Shown here: one piece after another, positions 50,017-59,132 of the stretch
How the letters are laid out: every line of letters begins with the position of its first letter
Position numbering within the stretch: position 1 is the stretch's first letter
Assembly (NCBI RefSeq): GCF_900114435.1
Contig: NZ_FOZK01000001.1
Location: 124,001 to 188,000, forward strand
Length of the DNA: 64,000 bases
Direction of reading: 5' to 3'
Source: Halomicrobium zhouii
GTDB lineage: Archaea > Halobacteriota > Halobacteria > Halobacteriales > Haloarculaceae
Program-made: the position numbers and the translations under genes
The notes under the pieces: generated by a model
The model's database searches: none
What the model was told of the DNA's origin: nothing
Seen by the model: the letters and a program-made list of their open reading frames with translations, nothing else

Positions 50017-51273
50017 TCAGTTTCCAGCCAGGTGGTCCAGCACGGCGTCGGTGTCGTTGGGGACGGGTTCGGGGTCGACGCCGGCCTTGGCGGCGGCGTC
50101 GGGGTCCTTGAGCAGGTGGCCCGTGGTCAGGCAGACGACGTTCTCGTCGGAATCGACGACGCCCTGTTCGCGGAGTTTTCGGAGGCCGGCGACGCTGGCG
50201 GCGGAGGCGGGTTCGACGCCGACGCCTTCCTCGGCGAGGTCGCGCTGGGCCGACGTTATCTCCTCGTCGCTGACGGCGACGGCGGTGCCGCCCGTCTCGC
50301 GGATGCCCGGGAGCGCCTTGGGCGCGTTGACGGGGTTGCCGATGCGGATAGCCGTCGCGATGGTCTCGACCTCGTCCCAGCGCCGGACCTCGTCGTTGCC
50401 CTCCTGGACGGCCTCGACCATCGGCGCCGAGCCCTCGGCCTGGACGCCGGTGATCTTGGGGACGTCTCCCTCCTCGATAGCGCCGGCCTTGCGGAGTTCG
50501 CGGAAGCACTTGTACAGCGCCGCGGTGTTGCCGGCGTTGCCGACGGGCAGGACGATGCGGTCGGGATAGGTCTCGTAGTCGGCGAAGAACTGTTCCATGA
50601 ACTCCAGGCCGATGGTCTTCTGGCCCTCCAGTCGGAAGGGGTTCAGCGAGTTCAGGAGGTACGCCTCGCCGCGGGAGGCGAGGTCCTGAACGATGTCGAG
50701 GCACTGGTCGAAGTTGCCGTCGACCTCCAGGATGCGGGCGCCGTGGAGCGACGCCTGGGCGACCTTGCCGGCGGCGACCTTCCCGGCGGGCAGGAGAACG
50801 AGCGTCTCCAGGTCCGCACGGGCGCCGTAGGCCGCCAGCGCGGCGGAGGTGTTCCCCGTCGACGCGCAGGCCAGCCGACCCACGCCCAGTTCCTGAGCGA
50901 CCCGGACCCCGACGGTCATCCCGCGGTCCTTGAACGACCCGGTGGGGTTCATCCCCTCGTGTTTGATCCGCAGCGCGCTCACGCCGACGTCGTCTTCGAG
51001 GCGGGGAACGCGATGGAGCGGCGTGTGTCCCTCCGGCAGGGTCACGCCCTCCTCGAACGGTAGCGCGGCGTTGTACCGCCAGACGCCCTCGCCCTCGAAG
51101 TCGTCCCAGGTTGGCAGGTCGGCGTAGCGCGCCTCGAGCAGTCCGTCGCACTCGTCGCAGGTGTACCGGATGGCGTCGAAGGGTGCGAAGTCCTCGCCGC
51201 ACTCGATGCAGGTCAGCCAGACGCCGTCGTCGGCGACCGACGGCACGTCGTCCGTGAGTTCCAGTTCGGCCAT
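50017..51273 (-). CDS. thrC: Threonine synthase
   Basis: A 418-residue PLP enzyme of fold type II. The ATG at 51273 places an N-terminal zinc-ribbon-like segment (CIECGED near residue 22, CDECDG near 39) first, as in archaeal ThrC. The Schiff-base lysine is in NPTGSFKDRG (about 118), and the phosphate-binding glycine loop is PVGNAGNTAAL (about 246). It converts O-phosphohomoserine to threonine. Length and motif order are normal for the type with N-terminal ribbon. Monocistronic. Confidence 0.92.
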   Translation of the reverse strand: MAELELTDDVPSVADDGVWLTCIECGEDFAPFDAIRYTCDECDGLLEARYADLPTWDDFEGEGVWRYNAALPFEEGVTLPEGHTPLHRVPRLEDDVGVSALRIKHEGMNPTGSFKDRGMTVGVRVAQELGVGRLACASTGNTSAALAAYGARADLETLVLLPAGKVAAGKVAQASLHGARILEVDGNFDQCLDIVQDLASRGEAYLLNSLNPFRLEGQKTIGLEFMEQFFADYETYPDRIVLPVGNAGNTAALYKCFRELRKAGAIEEGDVPKITGVQAEGSAPMVEAVQEGNDEVRRWDEVETIATAIRIGNPVNAPKALPGIRETGGTAVAVSDEEITSAQRDLAEEGVGVEPASAASVAGLRKLREQGVVDSDENVVCLTTGHLLKDPDAAAKAGVDPEPVPNDTDAVLDHLAGN

Positions 51274-51312
51274 TACGTTGGGCCAGACCCCCTGCGGCAA
51301 AAAGTGGGGCGG

Positions 51313-51813
51313 TTAGCGCTGCGGAGCGTCTGACTCTCCATTTCCGTGTCTGCGAACGCTCACGTAGCCACGCCGTGCCGCGCTGGCGGTCCGATAGAGG
51401 GCGGCCAGTAGCGCGAGGACGATGGCGATGCCCAGGAGCTGAGCGAAAACGCCGCCCTCCTCGACGGCCCACGGAATCGCCAGGAGCAGGAACCGGACGG
51501 CGACGACGAGCGCGGCGACGGTCGTCACCCCGACGAGGCAGTACCGGGCCGCCCGCTGTTGGGGACCGCCGCGGTCGACGACGTCGAGGCCGTACAACTG
51601 TACCGCGGCTCCCTCGGCAGCCAGCCACAGCGCCGCTACGGCGCTCGTCCCGGTCCAAGCGAGCGTAACGGGGTCGGGAACGACGAGTCCAGTCGCTTCC
51701 AGCAGTATCGCCGGCGCGCCGACGAGCGCGACGAACGCCAGCGGACCGAGCAGGACGAGCGAGCTAAACACCGCCGCGAACCCCCGCGCCAGGGTTCGGA
51801 TGGAGGGCGCCAT
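51313..51813 (-). CDS. 4-TM hypothetical membrane protein
   Basis: A 166-residue protein with hydrophobic helices at about residues 11-38, 48-66, 84-108 and 115-138, and a basic C-terminal tail (RRGYVSVRRHG). No motif is recognised. It follows capA on the same strand with 50 bp between them and precedes thrC. Confidence 0.6.
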   Translation of the reverse strand: MAPSIRTLARGFAAVFSSLVLLGPLAFVALVGAPAILLEATGLVVPDPVTLAWTGTSAVAALWLAAEGAAVQLYGLDVVDRGGPQQRAARYCLVGVTTVAALVVAVRFLLLAIPWAVEEGGVFAQLLGIAIVLALLAALYRTASAARRGYVSVRRHGNGESDAPQR

Positions 51814-51864
51814 GGACGACCTGCAAGTGCGACGACAATAAAGCCGACCGATAGACCGTCCGGG

Positions 51865-52854
51865 CTACAGTTCGACCGCCAGCGACTCCCCCTCGCGTTC
51901 GAACTCGGTGTCGTACCCGCGGGACCGCTCGTGCATCGTCTCGCGACACCACCGGGCCGCGTCCCCGGTCGCCAGGTGAACCTGACACCCCCTTATTTCG
52001 ACTGGAACCAGCCGTAATCTCACCGGCGTGGCGCGGTCGTCGACGGTCAGTTCGAACAGGAAGCTCCGGTCGTTGCGCAACTCTTCGTCGACCCGGTAGT
52101 CGTCGACGAAGTCCCCGCAGTCGTACAGTAGCAGGCCGTCGTCCCTCGCCTCGACGGCCTCGAACACGTGGGCGCTGTGGCCGTGGACGACGTCGACGCC
52201 CTCGGAAAGCAGCCATCGGCCCCAGCGCACGTGACTCTCGAACGGTTCTTCGACCATGTTCGGACCCCAGTGCAGCGACGCCACGAGGAGGTCCGGGTCG
52301 TACTCTCTGGCCCGGTCGAGCATCGATCGAGCGACCGCCCGGTTGGCTTCGTCGTCCACGTCCAGTTCCAGCCGCGCGACCCCCGGCGATTCGGGGCCGG
52401 CGGCGTACTCCGGCGTGTTGTCGGTGAGGGAGACGAACGCCACCGTCACCTCGCCGACGTCGACCACGGCGGGCGCTCGCGCGTCGCGTTCGTTTCGACC
52501 GGCGCCCGAGTGCGCGATGTCACCCTCGTCAAGCGCGCCGAGGGTGTCGAGCAGGGCCTCTTCCTGGAAATCGAGCAGGTGGTTGTTGGCGAGGTTCGCC
52601 CAGTCGACGTCGGCCTGTCGGAGCGCGGGCACGGCCCACGCTGGATCCGCGCGGAAGTGAAACGGACGGTGGGTCCGGCGCCAGGGCCGGCCCCGCGTCG
52701 ACAGGCAACACTCCAGGTTGACGAACAGCCCGTCCAGTCCCCGGAGCCGCTCCAGCACGTCGCCCCACACCGCCGTCACCGGACGGTTCCGTTGTCGCTC
52801 GTCGACGTTCCGCCCGAGCATCACGTCACCCGTGAAGCCGAGCGTCTGTGCCAT
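51865..52854 (-). CDS. capA: CapA-family calcineurin-like phosphoesterase
   Basis: A 329-residue protein of the bacterial/archaeal capsule synthesis PGA_cap family. GDVMLGR (residues 9-15), VNLECCLSTRG (about 45-55), LANNHLLDFQ (about 92-101), LHWGPNMV (about 198) and HGHSAHVF (about 228) are the metal-site motifs in order. In Bacillus, CapA takes part in poly-gamma-glutamate export, and haloarchaea such as Natrialba make this polymer, but no capB/capC-like genes lie beside it here. The cellular role is therefore open. An ORB-like box overlaps its 3' end. Confidence 0.82.
   Translation of the reverse strand: MAQTLGFTGDVMLGRNVDERQRNRPVTAVWGDVLERLRGLDGLFVNLECCLSTRGRPWRRTHRPFHFRADPAWAVPALRQADVDWANLANNHLLDFQEEALLDTLGALDEGDIAHSGAGRNERDARAPAVVDVGEVTVAFVSLTDNTPEYAAGPESPGVARLELDVDDEANRAVARSMLDRAREYDPDLLVASLHWGPNMVEEPFESHVRWGRWLLSEGVDVVHGHSAHVFEAVEARDDGLLLYDCGDFVDDYRVDEELRNDRSFLFELTVDDRATPVRLRLVPVEIRGCQVHLATGDAARWCRETMHERSRGYDTEFEREGESLAVEL
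51986..52009 (-). other. ORB-like box inside capA
   Basis: Minus-strand reading GGTTCCAGTCGAAATAAGGG plus GGTG shares GTTCCAGTCGAAA and the G-string with the origin box at 30460-30482. It lies 21 kb from the origin, in the capA coding sequence. Confidence 0.4.
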
Positions 52855-52902
52855 GTGCTGTCGTACGATCAGGGGAAAGAAAAGTCCGCGGTGGGCCGGC
52901 CC

Positions 52903-53280
52903 TCAGTCGCCGAACTCGTCGATGCGCTCGTGGACGGAGGCGGCCCACTCGTCGAGGGTCGCGTGCATCAGTTCCCGGGCCTCGTCCAGGGGCGTGGCGG
53001 AGTACTGGTAGACGTGCCCGCCGCCGTCGAGGAGGCGCCGCTCCCGGTCGGCCAGCCCCTTCTCGCGCAGCGTCGACAGCGACCGGTTCACGTTGCTCCG
53101 GTCGCGGTCCAGTTCCTCGGCGAGTTCCTCGACGGTGCTCGCGGGGCTGTCGAGCAGCGTCCGGTAGGTCCTGACTTCGTGCTCCTGGATGCCGAACACG
53201 CAGGCCATCACCTCGGACAGCCCGGGTTCGTCGTCGAGCATCAGGTCGCGGAATCGCTCCGGGGACGGATCGACGGCCAT
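52903..53280 (-). CDS. Winged-helix transcriptional regulator
   Basis: A 125-residue protein from the ATG at 53280. Residues 40-95 form a TrmB/MarR-like winged helix (EVRTYRTLLDSPASTVEELAEELDRDRSNVNRSLSTLREKGLADRERRLLDG), with a recognition helix RDRSNVNRSLSTL and a wing with GGGHVYQYSA; the C-terminal 30 residues are helical and may dimerise. A longer start 21 codons upstream adds an unlikely segment. The target is unknown; divergent genes are absent. It lies 48 bp before capA on the same strand. Confidence 0.75.
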   Translation of the reverse strand: MAVDPSPERFRDLMLDDEPGLSEVMACVFGIQEHEVRTYRTLLDSPASTVEELAEELDRDRSNVNRSLSTLREKGLADRERRLLDGGGHVYQYSATPLDEARELMHATLDEWAASVHERIDEFGD

Positions 53281-53438
53281 GGCTCGACGTTCCGTCTCCA
53301 GCGTGGTAAACGTCGCAGTTACCCGAAGGTCACCAGAGTCCACGTCGGGTACTCGCCGTGAGCCCGATTCCAGTAGCTGGTCGGTCGAGAAAGATCACAG
53401 TCGGTCGGACTGACCGAACCGTCGTCAGGCCCCCTCGA

Positions 53439-53714
53439 TTACAGTTCGAGCCACTCGGCGTACGTGTCGTAGAGGCCCAGCGCCCAGACGGAGCCGACGA
53501 TGATGGGAACGAGGATCGCACCGAGACCGAGCGTGACGACCGTCAGTACCATACTGAGGACGATCGCGAGCACGAAACCTCCGAAAAACGCGATCCCTTC
53601 CTTCTTTCGGCCCTGATAGAGCTGTCCGACGCCGGGGATGACGAAGGAGAGGACGAGCGCTATCAGCTGTTCGTTGCCGCTGCCGCCTGTCGCGTCTGCT
53701 TGTGCCTCTGCCAT
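53439..53714 (-). CDS. TM2-like small membrane protein
   Basis: A 91-residue protein from the ATG at 53714. After a short polar lead, FVIPGVGQLYQGRKKEGIAFF (about residues 25-45) carries the PGxGQxYxG(R)xxxG signature of TM2-type domains, followed by two hydrophobic helices and the tail YDTYAEWLEL. Such proteins are widespread in haloarchaea with unknown role. The conserved P-G-x-G-Q-L-Y pattern makes the family call fairly safe. Confidence 0.7.
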   Translation of the reverse strand: MAEAQADATGGSGNEQLIALVLSFVIPGVGQLYQGRKKEGIAFFGGFVLAIVLSMVLTVVTLGLGAILVPIIVGSVWALGLYDTYAEWLEL

Positions 53715-53884
53715 ACCAGAGAGACCCTCTTTCCCAGTATATTTAAGTTTAGGGTATCGCCCGACACTTCTCGGTTCGTAATTAACGTTCTCGTCCCCTC
53801 TGGTCCCGGGATCGGGGACGCTGTTCCCTGGAAGAGAACGGGGCCCCGGGCGAGATACCGGGAGGTGGCGTCGCCTCGCGACGA

Positions 53885-54850
53885 CTAGCAGCCCCCGTCG
53901 AATCCCCGGACCGTTATCGCGACGGCGTCCCGACCCGGAACGTCCCGGACGCCGTAGGTCCTCGGCCACGGACCGGTCCCGTGGGCGTCTTCTGGCTGTG
54001 GGACCGGCCGCTCGTGGGTAGCGGAGAGGCCCGTCAGATACGCCCTCGTGACCATCGGCTCGACGAAAGAGAGTTCGGCGACGCCGTCGCCGTCCGCGTC
54101 GTGGACGCCCCAGATGAGCGTATTCGCGAACGGGTCGCCGTGAAACTCCGGCGCATCGGGGTTCACCAGGTGTTCGCCCATGTCGGTGACGACGGCGGGA
54201 CCACCGACCTTCGGGTCCGGCGCCCGCGAGAAGCCCTCCGGTATCCGGGTCGTGGGCACGTCGTGGGTCGCCCGTCGCAAGCCCTCGATGGCGTCGACGG
54301 TGGCCATCGGCAGCGCGTGGAAGTGGACGTCGAAGTGAGGAACACCGTAGACGTCCGGCGGCGGATGCCCGCCGGGGTTCCAGTTCAGCCCGAGAAACCT
54401 GATAGACGTCTCCTCGACGTCCGGGAAGGGGACGAAGAACTCCAGCGAGCGCTTCCCGTGTATCGTCGTCGCCAGTCCGTCGGGCCCGTACTTGTCGTCG
54501 TACCGGTCGCAGTCCGCGAGGGCCGCCGCCGACGGTAAGTCGTCGAGTGCTGCGCGGTCGATCAGGACGCCCAGGACGCGCGTCCCCGACGCAGTCTCCG
54601 TCGTGAACGTCCGCGCCTCACCGCCCCCCAGATTCACCGAGGGACCCCACTCGGTGCGCGACCTGGGTGGGAAGGCGCCACAGTCGTCGCCCGCCGCTGC
54701 GTCCCGCTCGCTTCCACTGGCACTCGCGAGTCCGACCGTCCCGAGCGGTGCGGTCGCGAAGGCCGTCCGGACGAACCGTCGCCGGCCGACCCGCCAGTTC
54801 GTTCGATGCTCGATCCGCTCGCCGTCCGTAGCCGTGGATTCTCGGACCAT
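53885..54850 (-). CDS. Tat-exported DUF5602/TTHB210-like protein
   Basis: A 321-residue protein from the ATG at 54850. The Tat signal has GRRRFVRTAF at residues 22-31 with cleavage near 45. The mature domain has FVPFPDVEETSIRFLGLNWNPGGHPPPDVYGVPHFDVHFHAL (about 130-172); the HFDVHFH cluster is a likely metal site, as in TTHB210-like proteins. A second conserved segment is WGVHDADGDGVAELSFVEPM. It would act outside the membrane. Function unknown; relation to TTHB210 is from memory of the family, not a search. Monocistronic. Confidence 0.65.
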   Translation of the reverse strand: MVRESTATDGERIEHRTNWRVGRRRFVRTAFATAPLGTVGLASASGSERDAAAGDDCGAFPPRSRTEWGPSVNLGGGEARTFTTETASGTRVLGVLIDRAALDDLPSAAALADCDRYDDKYGPDGLATTIHGKRSLEFFVPFPDVEETSIRFLGLNWNPGGHPPPDVYGVPHFDVHFHALPMATVDAIEGLRRATHDVPTTRIPEGFSRAPDPKVGGPAVVTDMGEHLVNPDAPEFHGDPFANTLIWGVHDADGDGVAELSFVEPMVTRAYLTGLSATHERPVPQPEDAHGTGPWPRTYGVRDVPGRDAVAITVRGFDGGC

Positions 54851-54959
54851 AATTTCCCGCGACGCCGGCCGATTCGTCGTCGGCCGCGCCAGTGACACCG
54901 ACTCCCACGGCCACCATTCCTGTTACGGAAACAGAACTATTTGGAAATTAATAACTCTA

Positions 54960-54989
54960 CCACTCCTCGAAAAACCACTCCTCGAAAAA
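54960..54989. repeat. 2 x 15-bp tandem repeat
   Basis: CCACTCCTCGAAAAA occurs twice in direct succession. The unit is the core of the family-B repeat end (compare 45957-45972 and 55124-55138), so it seems to be a slipped fragment of that family. Confidence 0.6.
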
Positions 54990-55072
54990 TCTGGACCGGA
55001 AAAGCTGGCCTCACTCCGTTCGGCCAGTAGACTAGCTCTGCGCCGCCAGCCACGCAAGCAACCCCTCCCGAG

Positions 55073-55152
55073 CCACCTTTTTCTTCGTCGGGTTTCCTCG
55101 CTCACTGCGTTCGCTGCGGGAACCTCTCCTCGAAAAACGTGGGCGAAAAAGG
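55073..55152. repeat. Family-B intergenic repeat, copy 2; possible argF terminator
   Basis: GCCACCTTTTTCTTCGTCGG at one end and CTCTCCTCGAAAAACGTGGG plus CGAAAAAGG at the other, as in copy 1. It lies 26 bp after the argF stop. Read on the minus strand it offers two T5 runs (CCTTTTTCGCCC and CGTTTTTCG), so it probably ends the arginine operon transcript. The gap 54851-55178 contains nothing else. Confidence 0.6.
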
Positions 55153-55178
55153 CGGACCTCACTTCGTTCGGTCCGTTC

Positions 55179-56066
55179 CTACCCTTGCGCCGCCAGCCAG
55201 GCCAGCAACCCTTTCTGGGCGTGCAGCCGATTCTCCGCCTGGTCCCAGACGATGGCGTTGTCGCTCTCGATGGCGGCGTCGGTGACCTCCTCGCCGCGGT
55301 GGGCGGGCAGGCAGTGCATCAGCGTGCGGTCACCGAGCACGTCGGGGGATATCTGGAAGCCGTCGAAGGCCTCCAGCTTCTCGCTGCGCTCGTCTTCCTG
55401 GCCCATGCTGACCCAGACGTCGGTGTAGACGACGTCCGCGTCGGCGATGGCGGCGTCGGGGTCGTGGGTCGTGGCGGGGGCGTCGCCGACCGATTCGGCC
55501 CGGTCGAGGACGCTCTCGTCGACGCCGTAGCCCTCCGGCGTCGCGACGGTCAGGTCGAGGCCGGTCATCGCCGCGCCGAGGGCAAAGGACTGGCAGACGT
55601 TGTTGCCGTCGCCGACCCAGGCGACCCTGACCTCGTCGAAGTCGCCGAAGTGCTCGCGGATGGTGAGCAGGTCGGCCAGCGTCTGGCAGGGGTGGGCGTC
55701 GTCGGTGAGCCCGTTGACGACTGGGACGTCGGCGTACTCGGCCAGTTCTTCGACGTCCGCGTGGTCGAAGACGCGCGCCATCAGGAAGTCGACGTACCGG
55801 GAGAGCGCCCGGGAGGTGTCCTTGACGGGCTCGCCGTGGCCCAGGTGGATGTCGTCCGGGCCGAGGAAGACGGCGTGGCCGCCCAGCTGGGTCATGCCGG
55901 TCTCGAAGGAGACCCGGGTCCGCGTCGAGGGCTTCTCGAAGACCATCCCCAGCGTCTGGCCGGTGAGACGGTTCTCCCCGCCAAGCGACTTGATAGTCGC
56001 CGCGCGGTCCAGCACGTCGGTCAGTTCGTCGGTCGTCAGGTCGTCGACGTCGAGGTAGTGCTGCAT
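55179..56066 (-). CDS. argF: Ornithine carbamoyltransferase
   Basis: A 295-residue transcarbamylase, last gene of the arginine operon. The ATG at 56066 is chosen; an open frame continues over the previous gene but is a shadow. Carbamoyl-phosphate motif STRTR in EKPSTRTRVSFETG (about residues 45-58), HPCQ in DDAHPCQTLADLL (about 125) and HCLPAHRGEEV (about 258) carry the catalytic Cys/Pro loop. It makes citrulline from ornithine and carbamoyl phosphate. Two bases separate it from argE. Confidence 0.94.
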   Translation of the reverse strand: MQHYLDVDDLTTDELTDVLDRAATIKSLGGENRLTGQTLGMVFEKPSTRTRVSFETGMTQLGGHAVFLGPDDIHLGHGEPVKDTSRALSRYVDFLMARVFDHADVEELAEYADVPVVNGLTDDAHPCQTLADLLTIREHFGDFDEVRVAWVGDGNNVCQSFALGAAMTGLDLTVATPEGYGVDESVLDRAESVGDAPATTHDPDAAIADADVVYTDVWVSMGQEDERSEKLEAFDGFQISPDVLGDRTLMHCLPAHRGEEVTDAAIESDNAIVWDQAENRLHAQKGLLAWLAAQG

Positions 56067-56068
56067 GG

Positions 56069-57145
56069 TCAGTCCTCCAGCAGGCGGTCGGTGACGTCCT
56101 CGAGGACGGCGACCGAGCGGTCGTACTCGTCGAGGACGATGTGTTCGTTCGGCGCGTGGTCGAGGTCGGAGTCGCCGGGGCCGTACGTGACCATCGGGCA
56201 GTCCCAGGACTGGGCGAAGACGTTCATGTCGCTGGTCCCGGTCTTGCGCAGCAGGGTGGGGTCGCCGCCCTGCTGGCGGATGGCCGCGCGGAAGGCACGG
56301 GCGACGCTGGTCCGCGGGCTCTGCATGACGGGTTCGACCTTGTCGTCCCAGTGGACGGTACCGTTGGTCAGGTGGCCGTCGGCGATCTCGCGGATTTCCT
56401 CGGTGGTGTACTCCGGGGGGACCCGAAGCTGGACGTCCATCGTCGCCTCGACGGAGAGGCCGTCGTCGGAGATGCCTCCGTCCATCGAGACGGGCTTGGT
56501 CGTGACGCGCTCGAAGACGGGGATCCAGTCGTCGGGCTCGAACTCCTCGTCGACGGCGGCCCACCAGTCGATGGCGTCCTGAATGGCGTTGTTCTCGGGG
56601 CGCGAGGAGTGGCCCGACTCCGAAGTGGCGACGTAGGTGCCCGCGAGCAGGCCGCGGTACCCCAGCGTGATCCCCTCCCAGCCGGAGGGCTCCCCGTTGA
56701 TCACGGCGTCGGGCTCGGCCTCGCGGTCCTCGACGAGGAAGCGCCCGCCGCGGGAGTCGACCTCCTCGCCGACGACGCCGACAAAGCTGGCGCCGGTGCG
56801 GACGGCGGCGACCGCCATCGCACACAGCGGCCCCTTGGCGTCGACCGACCCGCGGCCCCACAGCTCCGCCTCGCCCTCGTCGTTCTCCTCGACGCGGACG
56901 GGGATGTCGCCGGGGACGGTGTCGATATGGGACGTGAGGAGGACGCCGTCGTCCGCGGGCGCGCGGACGTTGCCGACGTCGTCGAGCCAGGCCTCGCGGC
57001 CGTGGTCCTCGAAGAACTCGACGAGGCGCTCGGCGGCCTCCCGTTCGTCGGGCGTGACCGAGGGGATGCGGACGACCGCCTCCAGGAGGTCGCGGGCCTC
57101 CTCGTCGCTGACGGTGGCGGTACTCTCGGCCGCCTCGCTGCTCAT
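56069..57145 (-). CDS. argE: [LysW]-ornithine/lysine hydrolase (M20 peptidase)
   Basis: A 358-residue M20-family deacylase: LLTSHIDTVPG (metal His and Asp, about residue 70), GRGSVDAKGPL (bridging Asp, about 98), VVGEEVDSRGG (catalytic Glu pair, about 125) and DHAPNEHIVLDEYDRSV (C-terminal metal His, about 330). It is of LysK type: instead of acetyl-ornithine it cleaves ornithine from the carrier protein ArgW. That specificity follows from the presence of argW/argX in the same operon. Overlaps argD by four bases. Confidence 0.9.
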   Translation of the reverse strand: MSSEAAESTATVSDEEARDLLEAVVRIPSVTPDEREAAERLVEFFEDHGREAWLDDVGNVRAPADDGVLLTSHIDTVPGDIPVRVEENDEGEAELWGRGSVDAKGPLCAMAVAAVRTGASFVGVVGEEVDSRGGRFLVEDREAEPDAVINGEPSGWEGITLGYRGLLAGTYVATSESGHSSRPENNAIQDAIDWWAAVDEEFEPDDWIPVFERVTTKPVSMDGGISDDGLSVEATMDVQLRVPPEYTTEEIREIADGHLTNGTVHWDDKVEPVMQSPRTSVARAFRAAIRQQGGDPTLLRKTGTSDMNVFAQSWDCPMVTYGPGDSDLDHAPNEHIVLDEYDRSVAVLEDVTDRLLED

Positions 57146-58269
57146 CCTATCACCTCGACGAGGGCCTCGACGACCTCGTCGGCCTGGTCCTGCGTGACGG
57201 TCAGCGGCGGGAGCAGGCGAACGACGGTCCGGCCGGCGGGTAGCGCGAGAATCTGGTGGCTCATCGCGAGCTGTTTGAGGTAGCGCATCGCCCCCCGTTT
57301 CACCTCGACACCGACCATCAGCCCCTCGCCGCGGACCTCGCGCACGTCGTCGCCGAGTTCCGCCTCCAGGCGCTCCTGCAGGTAGTTCCCGACCGATTCG
57401 GCGTGGGCGGGGACGTCCTCCTCGACGATGGTCTGGACGGTGGCGTTGGCTGCAGCGGAAACGACGGGGCCGCCCGAGAACGTCGAGGCGTGGCTCCCGT
57501 ACTCCTCGGCGATCCAGTCGCGACACAGCGTCGCGCCCATGGGGAACCCGTTGGCGAGTCCCTTGGCGCTCGTGATCATGTCCGGGACGACGCCGGTCTG
57601 CTCGCAGGCCCACAGCGAGCCCGTGCGGCCCATCCCGGTCTGGACCTCGTCGAATATCAGCGCCGCGCCCGCTTCTTCGGTTGCCTCCCGGGCCGCTTCG
57701 AGGTACTCGGCGGAGGCGGGGTTGATCCCGCCCTCGCCCTGGACGGGCTCGACGATGACGGCGGCCGTCTCGTCGTCGACGGCCTCGGCCATTGCCTCGG
57801 GGTCGTCGTAGGGAACGAACTCGAAGTCGCCAGCCAGGGGCTCGTAGGGCTTCTTGTACTTGCTCTTCCAGGTGGCCGCGAGCGAGCCCATGGTGCGCCC
57901 GTGGAAGCTCTGCATCGCGGCGATTATCTTCGAGTTGCCCGTCGCGCTGCGGGCGAACTTGAGCGCGGCCTCGTTGGCCTCGGTGCCCGAGTTGCAGAGC
58001 CACACCTTGCCGATCGGATCGGGCGCCGACTCTGCCAGCGTCTCGTACAGTTCGGTGCGGGCGGAGTTGGGATACGACGCCTGGACGTAGGTCAGCTTGT
58101 CAATCTGTGCTTTCGCAGCGGCGTCGACGGCGTCGTGACGGTGCCCCAGCGGGACGCAGGCGTAGCTCGCGCCCATGTCCAGGTACTCGGTACCGCTGTC
58201 GTCGTAGAGGTAGGCGCCGTCGCCCTCCTCGATCTGAATGGGTTTCTCGTTGAAGACGAATCCAGTCAT
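57142..58269 (-). CDS. argD: [LysW]-glutamate semialdehyde aminotransferase
   Basis: A 375-residue class III PLP aminotransferase. Glycine loop NSGTEANEAALKFAR (about 93-107), FDEVQTGMGRTG (PLP Asp, about 210) and the Schiff-base lysine in ITSAKGLANGFPMGA (about 240). Length is a little short compared with bacterial ArgD, as usual for the LysJ type. It transfers an amino group to carrier-bound glutamate semialdehyde to give carrier-bound ornithine. ATGA overlaps on both sides (argB before, argE after). Confidence 0.92.
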   Translation of the reverse strand: MTGFVFNEKPIQIEEGDGAYLYDDSGTEYLDMGASYACVPLGHRHDAVDAAAKAQIDKLTYVQASYPNSARTELYETLAESAPDPIGKVWLCNSGTEANEAALKFARSATGNSKIIAAMQSFHGRTMGSLAATWKSKYKKPYEPLAGDFEFVPYDDPEAMAEAVDDETAAVIVEPVQGEGGINPASAEYLEAAREATEEAGAALIFDEVQTGMGRTGSLWACEQTGVVPDMITSAKGLANGFPMGATLCRDWIAEEYGSHASTFSGGPVVSAAANATVQTIVEEDVPAHAESVGNYLQERLEAELGDDVREVRGEGLMVGVEVKRGAMRYLKQLAMSHQILALPAGRTVVRLLPPLTVTQDQADEVVEALVEVIG

Positions 58270-59114
58270 TGTTCGGCCTCCTCGCGGTCTGCGAGTGCAT
58301 CCTGCAACAGGTGCGTCCCGTCACCGTCGAGCGCCGAGAGGATGGGTTCGTCGGCGTTCGCGTCCGCGACGACGACCTCCGGCGAACCGCCGTCGAGGGC
58401 CTCCTCGGCGGCCATGACCTTGCGGCCCATGAACCCCTCGGCGGCGTCCTCAAGGTCTTCCCACTCCTCGCCCGTCTCGACCGACTCGATGAGCGTCTCG
58501 GAATCGTCGGGGTCCGCGTAGATGCCCTCGACGTCGGTCAGCAGGACGAGCGTCGCGTCCAGCGCGGCGGCGATGGCCGCGGCGGAACGGTCGGCGTCGG
58601 TGTTGACTGGCAGGATTTCGTCGTCGTCTTTCCCGGCCATCGGCGGCGAGGCCACCGGCGTGTACCCGCCGTCGAACAGCGATTCGAGCAGGTCGACGTT
58701 GACCTCGCGGATGGTTCCGGAGTGGTCGCCGCGCTTGATCTTCTTCTTGCCGTCCTCGACGACGCGGACGGCGGACTTGCGGGGGCCGTGCAGCAGCTTC
58801 CCGTCCACGCCGCTGAGGCCGACCGCGTCGACGCCCTGGCTCTGTAGACCGGCGACGAGCTGGGTGTTCAGGTGGCCGAACACCATCTCGAACACCTCCA
58901 TCGTCTCCTCGTCCGTGAATCGACCGACGACGCCCGACGGCGTCTCGACGTAGGTCGGCTCGATGCCGAGCCGTTCGAGCGTGTCGTCGACGGCGGTCGA
59001 ACCGCCGTGGACCACGACCACGTCTTCTCCGTCCTCAACGAGCGAACTGACGTCAGCGAGCGCTCCAGCGGGGTCGACCGCACGAGCGCCACCGACTTTG
59101 ATAACGATTGTCAT
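58266..59114 (-). CDS. argB: [LysW]-glutamate kinase
   Basis: A 282-residue amino acid kinase. MTIVIKVGGARAVDP (phosphate-binding, residues 1-15), VVVHGGSTAVDDTLERLG (about 33-50), NTDADRSAAAIAAAL (about 170) and LLTDVEGIYADPDDSETLI (about 190) are the family signatures; the LysZ/ArgB branch is indicated by the operon. It phosphorylates the gamma-carboxyl of glutamate bound to ArgW. The end overlaps argD by four bases; argC lies 18 bp upstream. Confidence 0.92.
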   Translation of the reverse strand: MTIVIKVGGARAVDPAGALADVSSLVEDGEDVVVVHGGSTAVDDTLERLGIEPTYVETPSGVVGRFTDEETMEVFEMVFGHLNTQLVAGLQSQGVDAVGLSGVDGKLLHGPRKSAVRVVEDGKKKIKRGDHSGTIREVNVDLLESLFDGGYTPVASPPMAGKDDDEILPVNTDADRSAAAIAAALDATLVLLTDVEGIYADPDDSETLIESVETGEEWEDLEDAAEGFMGRKVMAAEEALDGGSPEVVVADANADEPILSALDGDGTHLLQDALADREEAEQ

Positions 59115-59132
59115 GCGAAAATCACCTCCAGC

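Noticed and set aside
49925-51658. Open frame continuing upstream of the 4-TM protein on the minus strand
   Set aside because: It overlaps thrC in another frame and is arginine/glycine/proline-rich; only the segment after the ATG at 49924 looks like protein.
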